Below, one piece after another: positions 1-9,815 of a stretch of DNA of 64,000 nucleotides. The position numbers were made by a program, and so were the translations under genes. The notes beneath the pieces are model-generated. The model searched no databases, was not told the origin of the DNA, and saw nothing but the letters and a program-made list of their open reading frames with translations. Numbering within the stretch: position 1 is the stretch's first letter; every line of letters begins with the position of its first letter. This DNA comes from Pseudomonas lijiangensis (GTDB lineage: Bacteria > Pseudomonadota > Gammaproteobacteria > Pseudomonadales > Pseudomonadaceae). Location of the stretch: NCBI RefSeq assembly GCF_018968705.1, contig NZ_CP076668.1, forward strand, positions 3,483,001 to 3,547,000, read 5' to 3'.

Positions 1-10
1 TGCCGCTCCA

Positions 11-445
11 TTACCTGGCGATGGCGCTATCCACCGAGAGTTTGCCTGCACCTTCGATCAGAATCGCAATGGCACCACCCAGCAGAGCCAGGGCGAACTC
101 ATAACCATTGTTGGCCATGAACAGCCCGTTGCCGATGTGCACCGAGAAAATCGCCACCAGCAACAATACCGCCAGGCCCAGAGCAGCCGGGCGAGCCAGC
201 AGGCCGATCAGTACGGCCAGGCCACCGAAAAACTCGACACTGCCCGACAGCAGCGCCATCAGATAACCCGGATTCAGGCCCTGACTGGCCATGAACTGCG
301 CCGTACCTTCCAGGCCATAACCGCCAAACGCACCGAACAGCTTCTGGCTGCCGTGAGCGATGAAGATGATGCCGACGATGATGCGCAATACAGTCAGGCC
401 ATAGCCAGCGCGAGTGGAGAGTACCGATTTGATGGTTGCGTTCAT
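11..445 (-). CDS. DoxX family membrane protein
   Basis: A 144-residue protein made almost entirely of four hydrophobic segments (about residues 15-35, 50-80, 85-105 and 115-135), the DoxX/DoxD layout. The first helix carries the family-typical stretch HGSQKLFG, followed by a glycine-rich loop. DoxX proteins are small inner-membrane proteins linked in some bacteria to redox or thiosulfate metabolism; the substrate here is unknown. It is the first gene in the window and the upstream 100 bases are AT-rich with no clear promoter. The ATG start has only a weak ribosome binding site. The family call is firm and the function is not. Confidence 0.85.
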   Translation of the reverse strand: MNATIKSVLSTRAGYGLTVLRIIVGIIFIAHGSQKLFGAFGGYGLEGTAQFMASQGLNPGYLMALLSGSVEFFGGLAVLIGLLARPAALGLAVLLLVAIFSVHIGNGLFMANNGYEFALALLGGAIAILIEGAGKLSVDSAIAR

Positions 446-549
446 GGTGAGTTGTTCCGTTACTGATTAAGTGGGAGTGGTGCCATCATAATCAAATCAA
501 CCAATATGAAAATCGCAAAAATCTCAGCATAACAATCGAATAATTCGAT

Positions 550-1977
550 TTATCTTCTGATGACAGACTTTTCAGACGTGTCCTTCTCCAGCGCACCACG
601 CTCGCGATCGAACGCCAGGTAATACTTGTTCACGCTGTTCACGAAGCTGACGACGTTGGCACTGCCCTGCTCCATGGCAATACGTTCGGTCTGGAAGAAC
701 CACTGATTGGGGTTGAGGCCACGACGGCGCGCCTCGTCGCGCATACCTTGTACCCGCTCCGGCCCCAGGTTGTAGGCCGCCAGCACAAAAGCCATGCGCT
801 CGCGCTCGTTGACCCTGGGGCTGGCGAAGTACTTGCTGCGGATCAGCGCCATGTAACGGGCACCGGCCTGCACATTCTTGTCGGCCGTCTGGATATCGGA
901 AACTCCGACCCGTTTTGCCGCCGACGGCGTGATCTGCAGCAACCCCGTCGCCCCGCCGCTGCCCTTGGCCGCCGGGTCCAGTTTCGATTCCTTGAACGCC
1001 AACGCTGCCAGATCCAGCCAGTCCATGTCCTGGGCGTCGGCATGGCGTTGCAGCATGGGGCGCAGTTTTTCCAGGCGCTGAAGATTGGTGCGCACCAGAG
1101 GGTTGTTGACCCGATAGGTATTCTTGTAGGCCTTTTCGAAAACGAGGTCCTGATTGGCAGGAGGCTTATAGGTCTTGAGGAAATCATCGATACTGGCGCG
1201 CAAGCGGGTGGCGTCCTGGCGCACGAACCAACTGATGTCGTCGTGGGTACGCAACGTCAGGCTGCGGTCCAGACGCAGCTTGGGCATGACTCTGGCCCAG
1301 CGCTCGGCAATGGGTTGCTCCACCAGCGTCAGGGGATAGATACCCGCCTGCACCATTTCCAGCACGTCTTCCACTGCAAGGCTGGGGTCGACCCACTCGA
1401 TACGTACCGGTGCCAGTTTGCGCAATGCCAGCTGCTGATTGACCTGATGCAGCGCTTCATCGGCCATGCTGCCGGCCGGCAGACTCAGGGTGCGCCCTGA
1501 AAGCTGCTCGACATTCCGGTAGCTGCGCCCTCCCCTGACACCCACCAGAATCAGTGGCACGTCACGAATGATCGGCTCGCCTGCATTGATACCCTTGGCG
1601 TTGGCGGTATCGAGCAACTCACCCGGCGCCACCAGATCACCCTCGCCGCGCTGCAGGGCGGCAAGCAACTGATTCTTGGCTTTGGGGATGATCTTGAAGG
1701 TCACTTTCTGGCCGTTGCGAGCATGGCCATTGAGGTATTGTTCGAAGGCTTGCAAGCGCTGATATTCGATGCCGATTTCCTGCCCCTTGACGTCACCGGA
1801 GCTGTTGCGGCTCTGATTGACCAGCACCCGCAATACCTTGCTGCTGCGAATCGCCTCCAGGTCCCGCACCTGAGTCTTGTGCTGCGCAGCCTCCGGTCCC
1901 ACCTGACGGGCAGCCGCGGGCAAAGGCGACAGCGCCACTAGGCAAGCGATGGGCAAAAGCAGGGCTCGAACGGTCAT
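550..1977 (-). CDS. MltF-like membrane-bound lytic murein transglycosylase
   Basis: A 475-residue exported protein with a signal peptide (residues 1-23, ending near PAAA). Residues about 40-290 form a bacterial type 3 solute-binding domain. Residues about 305-440 form an SLT lysozyme-like domain. The presumed catalytic glutamate is in AFKESKLDP, followed by GATGLLQITPSA and AAYNLGPERV, the three signature blocks of family 1 lytic transglycosylases. This order of domains matches MltF, which cleaves peptidoglycan glycan strands to 1,6-anhydro products and whose binding domain senses muropeptides. It is transcribed alone, away from tatD. It may be an MltF paralogue rather than the MltF orthologue, so no symbol is given. 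Confidence 0.88.
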   Translation of the reverse strand: MTVRALLLPIACLVALSPLPAAARQVGPEAAQHKTQVRDLEAIRSSKVLRVLVNQSRNSSGDVKGQEIGIEYQRLQAFEQYLNGHARNGQKVTFKIIPKAKNQLLAALQRGEGDLVAPGELLDTANAKGINAGEPIIRDVPLILVGVRGGRSYRNVEQLSGRTLSLPAGSMADEALHQVNQQLALRKLAPVRIEWVDPSLAVEDVLEMVQAGIYPLTLVEQPIAERWARVMPKLRLDRSLTLRTHDDISWFVRQDATRLRASIDDFLKTYKPPANQDLVFEKAYKNTYRVNNPLVRTNLQRLEKLRPMLQRHADAQDMDWLDLAALAFKESKLDPAAKGSGGATGLLQITPSAAKRVGVSDIQTADKNVQAGARYMALIRSKYFASPRVNERERMAFVLAAYNLGPERVQGMRDEARRRGLNPNQWFFQTERIAMEQGSANVVSFVNSVNKYYLAFDRERGALEKDTSEKSVIRR

Positions 1978-2142
1978 TCACGCTCCGGGGAAACGCCAGA
2001 AAAGACAGAAAAAAGAATTGCTCAGGGACGCGTCACACACAAAACCGTTAAACCTTCAGGTTCAACCTGCTGAATACATTGCATTTTCTTGTTATTACCG
2101 AAGCTCTGATATCCTCGGCAGCCTTCGGCTGGAGGTAGCACC

Positions 2143-2976
2143 ATGCAACTCATCGACATCGGCGTCAATCTCACCAACGCAAGCTTCGACTCGCAGCGAC
2201 AGGCGGTACTCGACCGGGCCTATGCCGCTGGCGTGTCGCAACTGGTCGTCACCGGCACCAGTGTCGAGGGCAGCGAACAGGCTCTGGAGCTCTGCCATGA
2301 ACTGGATGAAAGCGCTCTGCGACTGTTCTCCACAGCAGGTATTCACCCCCATTCAGCGAGCGATTGGACACAGGACACCGAACAAAAGTTGCGGGCACTG
2401 CTCAAGGAATCCCGCGTGCGGGCAGTCGGTGAATGCGGGCTGGATTTCAACCGTGATTTCTCGCCCCGTCCCCTGCAGGAAAAGGTGCTTGAAGCCCATC
2501 TGGCACTGGCCGTGGAGTTGCAACTGCCGGTATTCCTGCACGAGCGCGATGCCAGCCAGAGACTGCTGGAGATTCTGCGCGACTACCGCGATCGCCTGCC
2601 TGCGGCTGTGGTGCACTGCTTTACCGGGGAGCAGAAGGCACTGTTCAGTTATCTGGATATGGACCTGCATATCGGCATTACCGGCTGGATCTGCGATGAA
2701 CGCCGGGGCACCCATTTGCATCCGCTGGTCCACAACATCCCTCGTGGCCGCCTGATGCTGGAAAGCGATGCGCCTTACCTGCTGCCGCGCAGCCTGCGGC
2801 CCAAGCCGAAAAACGGTCGCAACGAACCGGCTTATCTGCCAGAGGTGCTGCGTGAAGTGGCCTTGCACCGCAACGAAAGTCAGGCCGACCTGGCCAGCCA
2901 TACCACAGCCTGCGCCCGTGATTTCTTTGGTTTGCCGGATTTCGTGGAGCCAGTCGGGGAAATGCAAGGTCAATAA
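2143..2976 (+). CDS. tatD: TatD family metal-dependent deoxyribonuclease
   Basis: A 277-residue protein of the amidohydrolase-like TIM-barrel TatD family. The N-terminus IDIGVNLTN, then [25 protein letters not shown] and [10 protein letters not shown] carry the residues that bind the two metal ions. The GVNLT start, [12 protein letters not shown] and the C-terminal [13 protein letters not shown] block make it TatD proper rather than YcfH or YjjV. TatD is a magnesium-dependent 3-5 exonuclease implicated in DNA repair and RNA quality control. The start is supported by GGAGG ending eight bases upstream of the ATG. It stands alone, not in a tat operon; a REPIN-like hairpin follows nine bases after the stop. 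Confidence 0.92.
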   Translation: MQLIDIGVNLTNASFDSQRQAVLDRAYAAGVSQLVVTGTSVEGSEQALELCHELDESALRLFSTAGIHPHSASDWTQDTEQKLRALLKESRVRAVGECGLDFNRDFSPRPLQEKVLEAHLALAVELQLPVFLHERDASQRLLEILRDYRDRLPAAVVHCFTGEQKALFSYLDMDLHIGITGWICDERRGTHLHPLVHNIPRGRLMLESDAPYLLPRSLRPKPKNGRNEPAYLPEVLREVALHRNESQADLASHTTACARDFFGLPDFVEPVGEMQGQ

Positions 2977-2984
2977 CACTTTGT

Positions 2985-3073
2985 GTGGGAGGCAGCTTGC
3001 TGGCGACTTCAGCGTACATACCCGGAATATCTGTCGGTTTTCAGGCCTTTTTCGCCAGCAAGCTGCCTCCCAC
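2985..3073. repeat. REPIN-like palindromic repeat, family 1, copy A
   Basis: An 89-base unit whose ends, GTGGGAGGCAGCTTGCTGGC and its reverse complement, form a long perfect hairpin around a core containing CTTCAGCG, GAATATCTG and TTTCAGGCCTTTTT. Three more copies with the same ends and core lie at 12417-12501, 16576-16664 and 40088-40176. The form, two inverted REP sequences around a short spacer, is that of a Pseudomonas REPIN. It fills most of the gap between tatD and the chemotaxis gene and could also terminate tatD transcription. Confidence 0.85.
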
Positions 3074-3221
3074 AGGTGTTGCGTGTGTGCCTTGACTGAT
3101 CGGCATTAACCAAGGAAATGTGACGTTACCTTGACCCGTATCAACTGTTTGTTCAGTGGCTGAGGCATCGTGATGGCACCTTGCTGCACATCTCTAACGA
3201 TCAACCAAAAGAAGACCACTC

Positions 3222-4697
3222 ATGGGCTCATTGCTTAGCAACCTCTCACTGAAGTACAAGTTCTGGGCCGTCAACGCGGTCGCATTCATCACGACCCTGC
3301 TCCTGGTGGTTTACGCCGTGGAGCTGGAGCAACAGGCCCGCCAGGAAACCGCACGAGACGCCGCCCAGGCACAGGCACGCCTGATCGCCGCATGGCCCGC
3401 CGCGCAACCCTTGCCCTCCTCAGCCAATATCCTGACCTACGCGCAGGGCCAGACGCCGAGCCTGAACAGCCAGCCTCTGCCACAACTGAGCAATGCCACG
3501 GACTGGGTTGCCCTGGATAAACAGGCAGGCGATCAGTCTCTGGTCGGCGCGCAGGTCGTCAGCCGCGCCGATGGCCAGCGCGTTGCCGTACTGGCCCTGG
3601 CACCCACAGCCTTGCAGGTGCTTGAGGATCGCTTCGCCAATTACGCCGTAGCAGTATTCGTGCTGATGATCGCGATGCTATGCGCCTCGCAATTGCTGAT
3701 CCGCTTCATCCTCACCCAGCTCAACGCCCTCAAGGATGTGATGCTGCATGTCGAGAAAAGCGGCGATCTGTCTGCCCGAGTTCCCAACGGCAGCGACGAT
3801 GAAGTCGGGCAGATGGCCAAGGCCTTCAATGCCATGCAGGCGGGCTACCAGCGGGTGGTCAACACCGTCTCGCAGACCGCTACCCGCCTGGATGAAGGCG
3901 CAGCTCACCTGGCCTCGGGCATGAAGGATGTACGCCACGGCATGCTCGGCCAGCAAAGCGAAACCGATCAGGTCGCTACGGCAATCAACGAAATGACAGC
4001 CACTGTCCATCACATTGCCCAGCACGCCAGCACCACACGGGATCAGTCCCAGACTGCAGACAATCTTGCAGGCAGCGGCAAGACCGTGGTCGACCGGGTA
4101 CAGGTTTCCATTGCCGGGCTTTCCAGCGGCGTGCAGCAGACTGCGCAGATGATCCAGCGCCTTGCCGAAGACAGTCAGAAGATCAACGGCGTGGTCAACG
4201 TGATCCACAGCATCGCCGAACAGACCAACCTGCTGGCCCTGAACGCGGCCATCGAAGCGGCACGTGCCGGGGAAATGGGTCGTGGTTTCGCGGTGGTTGC
4301 CGACGAAGTCCGCAATCTGGCCAAGCGGGTGCAGACGTCCACCGACGAAATCACCGGCATGGTGTCAGCCCTGCAGGCCGGAACCCGTGATGCCGTGGAC
4401 TTCATGCAGGACAGCTCCTACAAGGCCGATGAGTGCGTGCAACAGGCCCAGGAAGCCGGTGAAGCGCTGGCGGCCATTGCCGGTGCTGTGGCGCAGATGC
4501 GTGAAAGCAATACCCAGATCGCCGTGGCAGCCCAGCAACAAAGTCAGGTGGCCGAAGAAATGAACCGCGCCGTGGTCAGCATTCGCGATGTCACCGAGCG
4601 CACCGTGACCCAGACCGTGGACTCGGCCTCAACCAGTGACGATCTGGCCACACTGGCAGGCGAACTGAGCAAGGCCATCGGCCAGCTCAAGCTGTAA
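3222..4697 (+). CDS. Methyl-accepting chemotaxis protein
   Basis: A 491-residue transmembrane receptor. Membrane segment 1 is at about residues 13-30 and segment 2 at about 140-160. The periplasmic part between them is only some 110 residues and has no family I recognise. A HAMP domain follows (about 160-215), then the signalling coiled coil with the highly conserved hairpin tip [19 protein letters not shown] and [17 protein letters not shown]. It signals to CheA/CheW. There is no CheR/CheB-binding pentapeptide at the C-terminus, which ends GQLKL. It is monocistronic, with a hairpin 22 bases downstream. The ligand cannot be read from the sequence. I could not find a convincing FliA-type promoter upstream. 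Confidence 0.92.
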   Translation: MGSLLSNLSLKYKFWAVNAVAFITTLLLVVYAVELEQQARQETARDAAQAQARLIAAWPAAQPLPSSANILTYAQGQTPSLNSQPLPQLSNATDWVALDKQAGDQSLVGAQVVSRADGQRVAVLALAPTALQVLEDRFANYAVAVFVLMIAMLCASQLLIRFILTQLNALKDVMLHVEKSGDLSARVPNGSDDEVGQMAKAFNAMQAGYQRVVNTVSQTATRLDEGAAHLASGMKDVRHGMLGQQSETDQVATAINEMTATVHHIAQHASTTRDQSQTADNLAGSGKTVVDRVQVSIAGLSSGVQQTAQMIQRLAEDSQKINGVVNVIHSIAEQTNLLALNAAIEAARAGEMGRGFAVVADEVRNLAKRVQTSTDEITGMVSALQAGTRDAVDFMQDSSYKADECVQQAQEAGEALAAIAGAVAQMRESNTQIAVAAQQQSQVAEEMNRAVVSIRDVTERTVTQTVDSASTSDDLATLAGELSKAIGQLKL

Positions 4698-4718
4698 AGG
4701 CCTATCGCACCGATAGTC

Positions 4719-4757
4719 AGGCTTGGCTCGCGGACAAACGGAGCCAGGCCTATTCTT
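4719..4757 (+). terminator. Probable intrinsic terminator of the chemotaxis gene
   Basis: GGCTTGGCTC and GAGCCAGGCC form a 10-base stem with one mismatch, followed by the T-rich TATTCTT. It lies 22 bases after the chemotaxis stop codon and ends about 37 bases before the next start. Confidence 0.5.
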
Positions 4758-4793
4758 CAGGACATTGAAATAGGTTTTGAAGAGGACAGCAGT

Positions 4794-5159
4794 ATGGGCA
4801 AGCGACTTCCCAATCTCCCCACCTGGCAATGGCGCGGCTATGCCGACAACCATCAGCACCCGGCCAATCTTGTCCTGCACCTGATTGCCGTGCCGCTGTT
4901 TATCCTTGCGGCTCTGCTGTTGCTCGACGGGATCTTCTCCCTGAGCTTTTCCTCGATTGCGATTGGCATCATCGGCCTGATCGCCGCCCTGGGTTTCCAG
5001 CGCCACGGCCACTCCCTGGAAGCCCAGACGCCAGAACCCTTCAGCGACAGGAGCGACGCGGTAAAACGTCTGCTGACCGAACAGTTCGTGACTTTTCCAC
5101 GCTTCCTGTTGAGTGGCGCCTGGTGGCGGGCCTGGAAGCAAAGGCATAACCGCCGATAA
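4794..5159 (+). CDS. Mpo1-like (DUF962-type) small membrane protein
   Basis: A 121-residue protein with two hydrophobic segments (about residues 25-45 and 50-70) and an N-terminal NHQHPANLVLHLIAVPLF block resembling the His-rich start of the Mpo1/DUF962 family; a second His pair occurs at GFQRHGHS. In yeast Mpo1 is a dioxygenase acting on 2-hydroxy fatty acids; the bacterial role is unknown. The start is supported by GAGGAC upstream. It converges on the thioesterase gene with only six bases between the stops, so neither gene has room for its own terminator. The family assignment is moderate. Confidence 0.65.
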   Translation: MGKRLPNLPTWQWRGYADNHQHPANLVLHLIAVPLFILAALLLLDGIFSLSFSSIAIGIIGLIAALGFQRHGHSLEAQTPEPFSDRSDAVKRLLTEQFVTFPRFLLSGAWWRAWKQRHNRR

Positions 5160-5165
5160 GACGGC

Positions 5166-5963
5166 TTAACCGAACACCGTGACCGTCTGCCTGCTGATCG
5201 CCACCAGTTGACCATCAGGAGCCCACAGCATGGCAGCGGTATGCCCATAACCATCGCGGGCATGTTCGATCACGGCGCGGTAGCTGCACCAGTCAAGCGT
5301 ATTCAAGGCCGGTTGCGGCTGCACGAACTCGATGGTCCAGGTCAATGAACTGCCGGGAGTGGGTTTGCTCAAGTGTGGCAAAAGTGCAGGCGGCCAGGTG
5401 TCGACCATCGCCAGAATATGCGCTTCAGTGAGTGGCTGAGGCTCTACCTCATCGCGAAAACGCACATAACCGCCAATGGCAGGTGACGGGGTATTGCTGA
5501 ACGGCAGGCCACCCAGCGCCCAGCGCATTTCCATGAAACGCATGTATTCGGGCATCACGCCGCTGATAAAAGGCAGTGCCGGGCAATGCTCAAGCGCCTT
5601 GAGCTCGGGAGCCGGATCAGCCGCGACCGCAACCACCGACTCACGCGCCGCACCGAAACTGCCCTGCATCAGGGTCATCACCTGCCCGTTCTGCATCGCT
5701 CGCCCCAGCACCTGACTGACCGCCTTGCCCTCGCGCAGGATGTCGACCTCGAAGGAGATCGGCACGCCTGGCTCGGCTGGCCCGACAAAGGTGATCGCCA
5801 GGGAACGCACCGGTCTGTCCTGAGGCACACGACCGCGCATGGCCTCATATTGCAAGGCCGCCATCAGCCCGCCAAAGCAGGCGCGCCCCTGTGACCACAG
5901 AGCCGGGATGGTGACAGACTGGGGGTTGTCGCGCACCGCGTTGAGCAGATCGGAAAAAGTCAT
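5166..5963 (-). CDS. Acyl-CoA thioesterase, double-hotdog family
   Basis: A 265-residue protein with two tandem hotdog-like halves. The first half includes GRACFGGLMAALQYEA, where the GG sits at the start of the hotdog helix, and SLAITFVGPAEPG. The second half includes SLTWTIEFVQPQP and the closing ISRQTVTVFG. This layout is that of TesB-like or 4HBT_3 thioesterases, which hydrolyse acyl-CoA thioesters in the cytoplasm. It is a single gene, convergent with the Mpo1-like gene, and its upstream region borders the CHAD gene. The acyl chain it prefers cannot be judged. Confidence 0.8.
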   Translation of the reverse strand: MTFSDLLNAVRDNPQSVTIPALWSQGRACFGGLMAALQYEAMRGRVPQDRPVRSLAITFVGPAEPGVPISFEVDILREGKAVSQVLGRAMQNGQVMTLMQGSFGAARESVVAVAADPAPELKALEHCPALPFISGVMPEYMRFMEMRWALGGLPFSNTPSPAIGGYVRFRDEVEPQPLTEAHILAMVDTWPPALLPHLSKPTPGSSLTWTIEFVQPQPALNTLDWCSYRAVIEHARDGYGHTAAMLWAPDGQLVAISRQTVTVFG

Positions 5964-6075
5964 GGGAACCTTGGCGTAGGAAAAAGCTGACAGTCGTCAT
6001 ATTAACGACCCCGCCACCTACTGACAGACGCCGTATCGGCCATATTTGCGGCCTGAATGACTTGAGTTCCGATAA

Positions 6076-6837
6076 TCAGAAACAATCCCTGGCCAATCGC
6101 TCCAGTGCATTCTCGGCCTTGCGCTCGGCCCGCACGATACCGATCTGCCAGCCCGCAATGCAGGGCGCCAGATCCGCTTCCTTGCCAGCCTGTGCCAACC
6201 ATTGCAAATGATCGTGCCAGTTGCCCAGTTCGCTCTGGGCGGCCTTGAGCCTGGCCTGAAGCTTTTTGGGCTGATGACTGAGTTGCGGGTAAGCCTCGGC
6301 GGCATAGCGCACACGCTTGATAAGCAAACGCAGGTCGTGTCGATCATGACCCGGATCAGCAATGGCCACCCGCAGCTTCTGCCATTGCTTGTCCATGCGC
6401 TTCTCAATGACCTTGCGCAGATCACCCAACCCACCCTGGCGTTCCTGCATGCGCAGCATGGCCGGGAACTGATCGAGCAAGGCGAGTAACTTGAGCAACT
6501 CGGCGGACCTCGCCACTTTCGGGCAGGCCTTGTCCAGGTACTCGTGGCGCTTGTCCGCCGCTTCGTCCAGGCCTTTTTTGGCGAGAAACCCGGCCAGCAC
6601 CTGCATGTCTCGCAAAGGCGTCGTCAACTGGCCAAGGGCCTTGGCGGCGTCTTCCAGCGGCTCGGCACCCGGCAGCTCGCGCAATGGACGCAACACGCTG
6701 CGCAGACGACGAACCGTGGTGCGCAAGTCATGCAGCGCCTCACTGTCGGTGGATACCGCCACACGTGCCTGGCAGGCGATCAACTTGACGTCCAGCGCAA
6801 TGATTTCGGCGATCAGATGGTTCACCATCGACGACAT
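6076..6837 (-). CDS. CHAD domain-containing protein
   Basis: A 253-residue, strongly helical, Arg/Lys-rich protein. Conserved blocks are ALHDLRTTVRRLRSVLRPL near residue 35 and DLRLLIKRVRYAAEAYP near residue 175, the conserved basic faces of the CHAD fold (named for conserved histidines). CHAD domains bind polyphosphate in the proteins studied. No CYTH triphosphatase domain is fused to it, although CYTH-CHAD pairs are common. I chose the ATG at 6837 because AGAGGA lies about eight bases upstream; a GTG two codons earlier is possible. It sits 24 bases after tgpA and is probably co-transcribed with the moxR operon. Confidence 0.82.
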   Translation of the reverse strand: MSSMVNHLIAEIIALDVKLIACQARVAVSTDSEALHDLRTTVRRLRSVLRPLRELPGAEPLEDAAKALGQLTTPLRDMQVLAGFLAKKGLDEAADKRHEYLDKACPKVARSAELLKLLALLDQFPAMLRMQERQGGLGDLRKVIEKRMDKQWQKLRVAIADPGHDRHDLRLLIKRVRYAAEAYPQLSHQPKKLQARLKAAQSELGNWHDHLQWLAQAGKEADLAPCIAGWQIGIVRAERKAENALERLARDCF

Positions 6838-6861
6838 GCCCACATCCTCTGAAAAAACGGT

Positions 6862-8862
6862 TTATGAATGACTGCCCTTCAAGGGCGCCAGGCGCCATGG
6901 CAAACGACGGCGCAGCTCTTTGAGGCAGCGGCGCAACTCGCTCACCGAAGCTCCACTTGCGCCATAGCGCTGGGCCTGGAATTCCTGAACAAAGGCTTCG
7001 ATGACATCGGCATGGCGCGGAAAAAACAGCACGGCGCGGCTGCAAAAGGCTTCGGCGCCCTCACCCGGCATGCGCCGCAGCCCATGTCGCGCCAGCAGAC
7101 GCTCGAAGGCCATGAACAGGCGAAGCTGCGAATCACTTTCCCTCTGCCAGGGTTTGAACAGCCACAAGGCTATCAGTGCCAGAACGCTCAGGACACCCCC
7201 CACGAAAACCGGCACCTGAAAACCCGAGAACCAGCGGCCCAGCACCTGCAACTGCTGCTGGCCCTGATAGCCCAGCACCCAGCGCTGCCAGCCGTAATTG
7301 AGGCTGTCCCAGCTCAGGCGCAGCGAATTGAGCCAGGCCACGTCCCGGTAACGCAACGCCGACATGGGTGAATCCTGCAGGAATGCCTCATCGGCGGCCA
7401 ATGCCTGTTCCAGGCCCTGCTCGATACGCTCGGGCGCCACGGCAGCCGTCGGGTCGACACTGCGCCAGCCAGCGTCCGGCTGCCAGTATTCGACCCAGGC
7501 GTGGGCGTCGAACTGGCGCACGGTCAGGTACTGGCCGTCCGGATTCAACTCGCCGCCCTGATAACCCGCCACCACCCGCGCCGGAATCCCCGCCGCCCGC
7601 AACACGAACGTCATGGCTCCGGCGTAATGGCCACAGAAACCCTGCCTGCTGACAAACAGGAAATCATCGATGCTGTCGATCCCCAGCGTCGTAGGCTTGA
7701 GGGTGTAATGAAACGGCTGCTCGCGAAAATACCGCTGCATGGCCTCCACCAGCGCATCGGGTTTTGGATAGCGGCGCGACAGGTCCCTGGCCCATTGCCG
7801 AGCCTGATCATTGCCCTTGGCAGGCAATTGCAGGTCCTGGCGCTGAATGTTCTCGGTCAGTTGTGCATCACGAACCGCCTGTGGCCATGAAGTCACGGCG
7901 AACATCATGGACTGATCCACAGGCCGCCTGCGCTGCAAACGGAAATCGCTCATCTGGCGCACCTCGGCCAGAGTCGTTTCACCGACATCGAGAATCGGCA
8001 GCCACGGACGCCCACTGGGCTCCATGACAATGCTGTAGGCGATTGCATCCCCGCGCTTTTGCCACTGCGGCACCTGCACCGTCTGGGCACGCAACGATTG
8101 CGACCAGCGACGCCCATCGAACTGCTCAAGGGTCAGGCTGCGCCAGTACAACTGATTACGCGCCGGGACCGGCCCCTCGAAGCTGGCGCGAAACACCAGG
8201 GCTGGCGATTTGCTCAATTCCGTCAGGTCACCCGGCGACATGCTGTCGGACAGGCCGGTCACGCCCTTGTTGCTCGGCTGCGGCAGCGCCCATAGCGGAT
8301 CGAGACGCGGAAAGAACAGAAACAGCAGCAACATCAGCGGCACGGCCTGGGCGATGAGTTTGAAGCTCAGCTTCAGGCTGTTGACGGGTTTGCTGGCCAG
8401 ATCAGACTGTTGCAGACCGATCAGAGACGCCAGCAAGGCCGCAATCGGCAACAGGCTCAATAGCGCCCAGAGCAGGTTGTCCTCGAACAGATAACCCACC
8501 ACCACACAAAAGAATCCCAAAAAGATCAGCACCAACGCATCGCGCCGGGTCTGCATCTCCAGCATTTTAAGCACAAAGGCGGCGATCAGCAGCGCGGCTC
8601 CGGCATCGAGCCCCACCAGACTGCCTCGCGCCAGATACACACCACCGGCCGTCCCCACCAGCAGCCCGGACTTGACCCAGTTCCCCGGCATGCAGGCCCG
8701 CATGCGCATGACTTGCACGCGCCAGGTCATGCATCCCAGCCACAGCAGGATGATGGATACCGGCAAATGGGTGATGAACGGCAGGATGACCAGAGCCTGG
8801 GCCAGCAACAGCCAGATCAGGCCTGGACGCGGGACGGGTTGTCCGAGGCTGACGTTGTTCAT
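6862..8862 (-). CDS. tgpA: TgpA-type membrane transglutaminase-like protein
   Basis: A 666-residue protein. About five or six membrane segments occupy residues 15-190. A periplasmic transglutaminase-like core follows, with the catalytic Cys in SRQGFCGHYAGAM, the His in DAHAWVEYW and the Asp in VDPTAA. One further membrane helix (about residue 560) is followed by a C-terminal cytoplasmic DUF4129-like tail. The order matches P. aeruginosa TgpA, an inner-membrane protein needed for viability there. The start at 8862 overlaps the DUF58 stop by four bases (ATGA), which implies translational coupling; an open frame continues 64 codons further upstream but lies inside the DUF58 gene. The natural substrate is unknown. 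Confidence 0.9.
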   Translation of the reverse strand: MNNVSLGQPVPRPGLIWLLLAQALVILPFITHLPVSIILLWLGCMTWRVQVMRMRACMPGNWVKSGLLVGTAGGVYLARGSLVGLDAGAALLIAAFVLKMLEMQTRRDALVLIFLGFFCVVVGYLFEDNLLWALLSLLPIAALLASLIGLQQSDLASKPVNSLKLSFKLIAQAVPLMLLLFLFFPRLDPLWALPQPSNKGVTGLSDSMSPGDLTELSKSPALVFRASFEGPVPARNQLYWRSLTLEQFDGRRWSQSLRAQTVQVPQWQKRGDAIAYSIVMEPSGRPWLPILDVGETTLAEVRQMSDFRLQRRRPVDQSMMFAVTSWPQAVRDAQLTENIQRQDLQLPAKGNDQARQWARDLSRRYPKPDALVEAMQRYFREQPFHYTLKPTTLGIDSIDDFLFVSRQGFCGHYAGAMTFVLRAAGIPARVVAGYQGGELNPDGQYLTVRQFDAHAWVEYWQPDAGWRSVDPTAAVAPERIEQGLEQALAADEAFLQDSPMSALRYRDVAWLNSLRLSWDSLNYGWQRWVLGYQGQQQLQVLGRWFSGFQVPVFVGGVLSVLALIALWLFKPWQRESDSQLRLFMAFERLLARHGLRRMPGEGAEAFCSRAVLFFPRHADVIEAFVQEFQAQRYGASGASVSELRRCLKELRRRLPWRLAPLKGSHS

Positions 8863-9815
8863 GAGCGATTGCCGAAGAGTGCCAGCTCGCGCAGACAGGC
8901 CTCGCGATGGGCATCGCTGCTGTCCACCGCCGACAGGAAACCCGGCAGGCGCAAGGCAAAGGGCTGCTGACGTTGCGACAGCTCCAGCACCCAGTAACAC
9001 AGACGCGACAGGCGCTCCTCGATATCGCCCCCCAACGCCATGAAATCCAGGCACAGCTCATGGCCGCTCAAGTCAGTGAAGTCCTTGACCAGCAGGCCCT
9101 GGCCTCGGGAATACGCTTTCCAGTGCAGACGTCGGCGGTTATCGCCGGGCTGATAGCTGCGCAAGCCCTGATAGTCATCCACGCCCGCTCCCCGAGTCGC
9201 CTGACCATCGTCCTGGGCATGGGGTTGCACGCCCTGAAGCAGCGGCATCGCACCGGGTATAGGACGGGGATAAATCAATACGGTCTGTTCAAGGTCCAGC
9301 CAGCTCCAGGCCCGGAAAATCCCCAGGGGAAACACGCTCTCGACACGCAATCGGGGAGCACGCAGCCAGCCACGGGTTTCGGCAGGCAATGTCAGCTCCA
9401 CCTCCGTCAGGCCTTCGGCAGTCACATCGCCGGGCTGCAACGTTTGCGCATTCCAGCCAAGCCCGAGGGCCTGATGGGCATGGCCGGCACTTTCCAGACG
9501 CAGGCGCAACTGCACCGGCTCACCGACAAACACCGAACGCGCCAGACCGGCACTGAGCACCAGCCCGCCAAGATTGCGGTAGGTATGCAGGATGGCCAGT
9601 ATCCCCACCGACAACAGCAGAAAGGTCAGGCCATAAGCCAGGCTGTTCTGGTAATTGATGGACACCAGCAGCATCAGAAACACCACCAGCGCGAACGTCG
9701 CGCCGGTGCGGGTCGGCAGGATGAAAATACGCCGATGATCCAGCTTGATTCGCGCCGCCGGGGGAATCCGTCGCACCAGCCAGCGCTGCCAGAGCGGTTT
9801 GAGCTGTTGGATCAA
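8859..9815 (-). CDS. DUF58 domain-containing protein
   Basis: A 318-residue protein. Two hydrophobic segments (about residues 33-75) are followed by a beta-rich region and then the DUF58 core, with GVDDYQGLRSYQPGDNRR and HWKAYSRGQGLLVKDF, the family signature. DUF58 proteins have a von Willebrand A-like fold and nearly always sit beside a MoxR ATPase. The gene overlaps moxR upstream and tgpA downstream by four bases each, so all three are translationally coupled. The likely role is an adaptor or client of the MoxR chaperone at the membrane; this is inferred from context. Confidence 0.88.
   Translation of the reverse strand: MIQQLKPLWQRWLVRRIPPAARIKLDHRRIFILPTRTGATFALVVFLMLLVSINYQNSLAYGLTFLLLSVGILAILHTYRNLGGLVLSAGLARSVFVGEPVQLRLRLESAGHAHQALGLGWNAQTLQPGDVTAEGLTEVELTLPAETRGWLRAPRLRVESVFPLGIFRAWSWLDLEQTVLIYPRPIPGAMPLLQGVQPHAQDDGQATRGAGVDDYQGLRSYQPGDNRRRLHWKAYSRGQGLLVKDFTDLSGHELCLDFMALGGDIEERLSRLCYWVLELSQRQQPFALRLPGFLSAVDSSDAHREACLRELALFGNRS

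Noticed and set aside
2985..3073. CRISPR repeat or attachment site
   Set aside because: The repeated unit is a dispersed palindrome with a conserved core, not a series of repeats with unique spacers, and no integrase is near.
3172..3190. Possible sigma54 promoter (TGGCACCTTGCTGCA) before the chemotaxis gene
   Set aside because: The GG and GC elements are nine bases apart instead of ten, so the invariant spacing fails.
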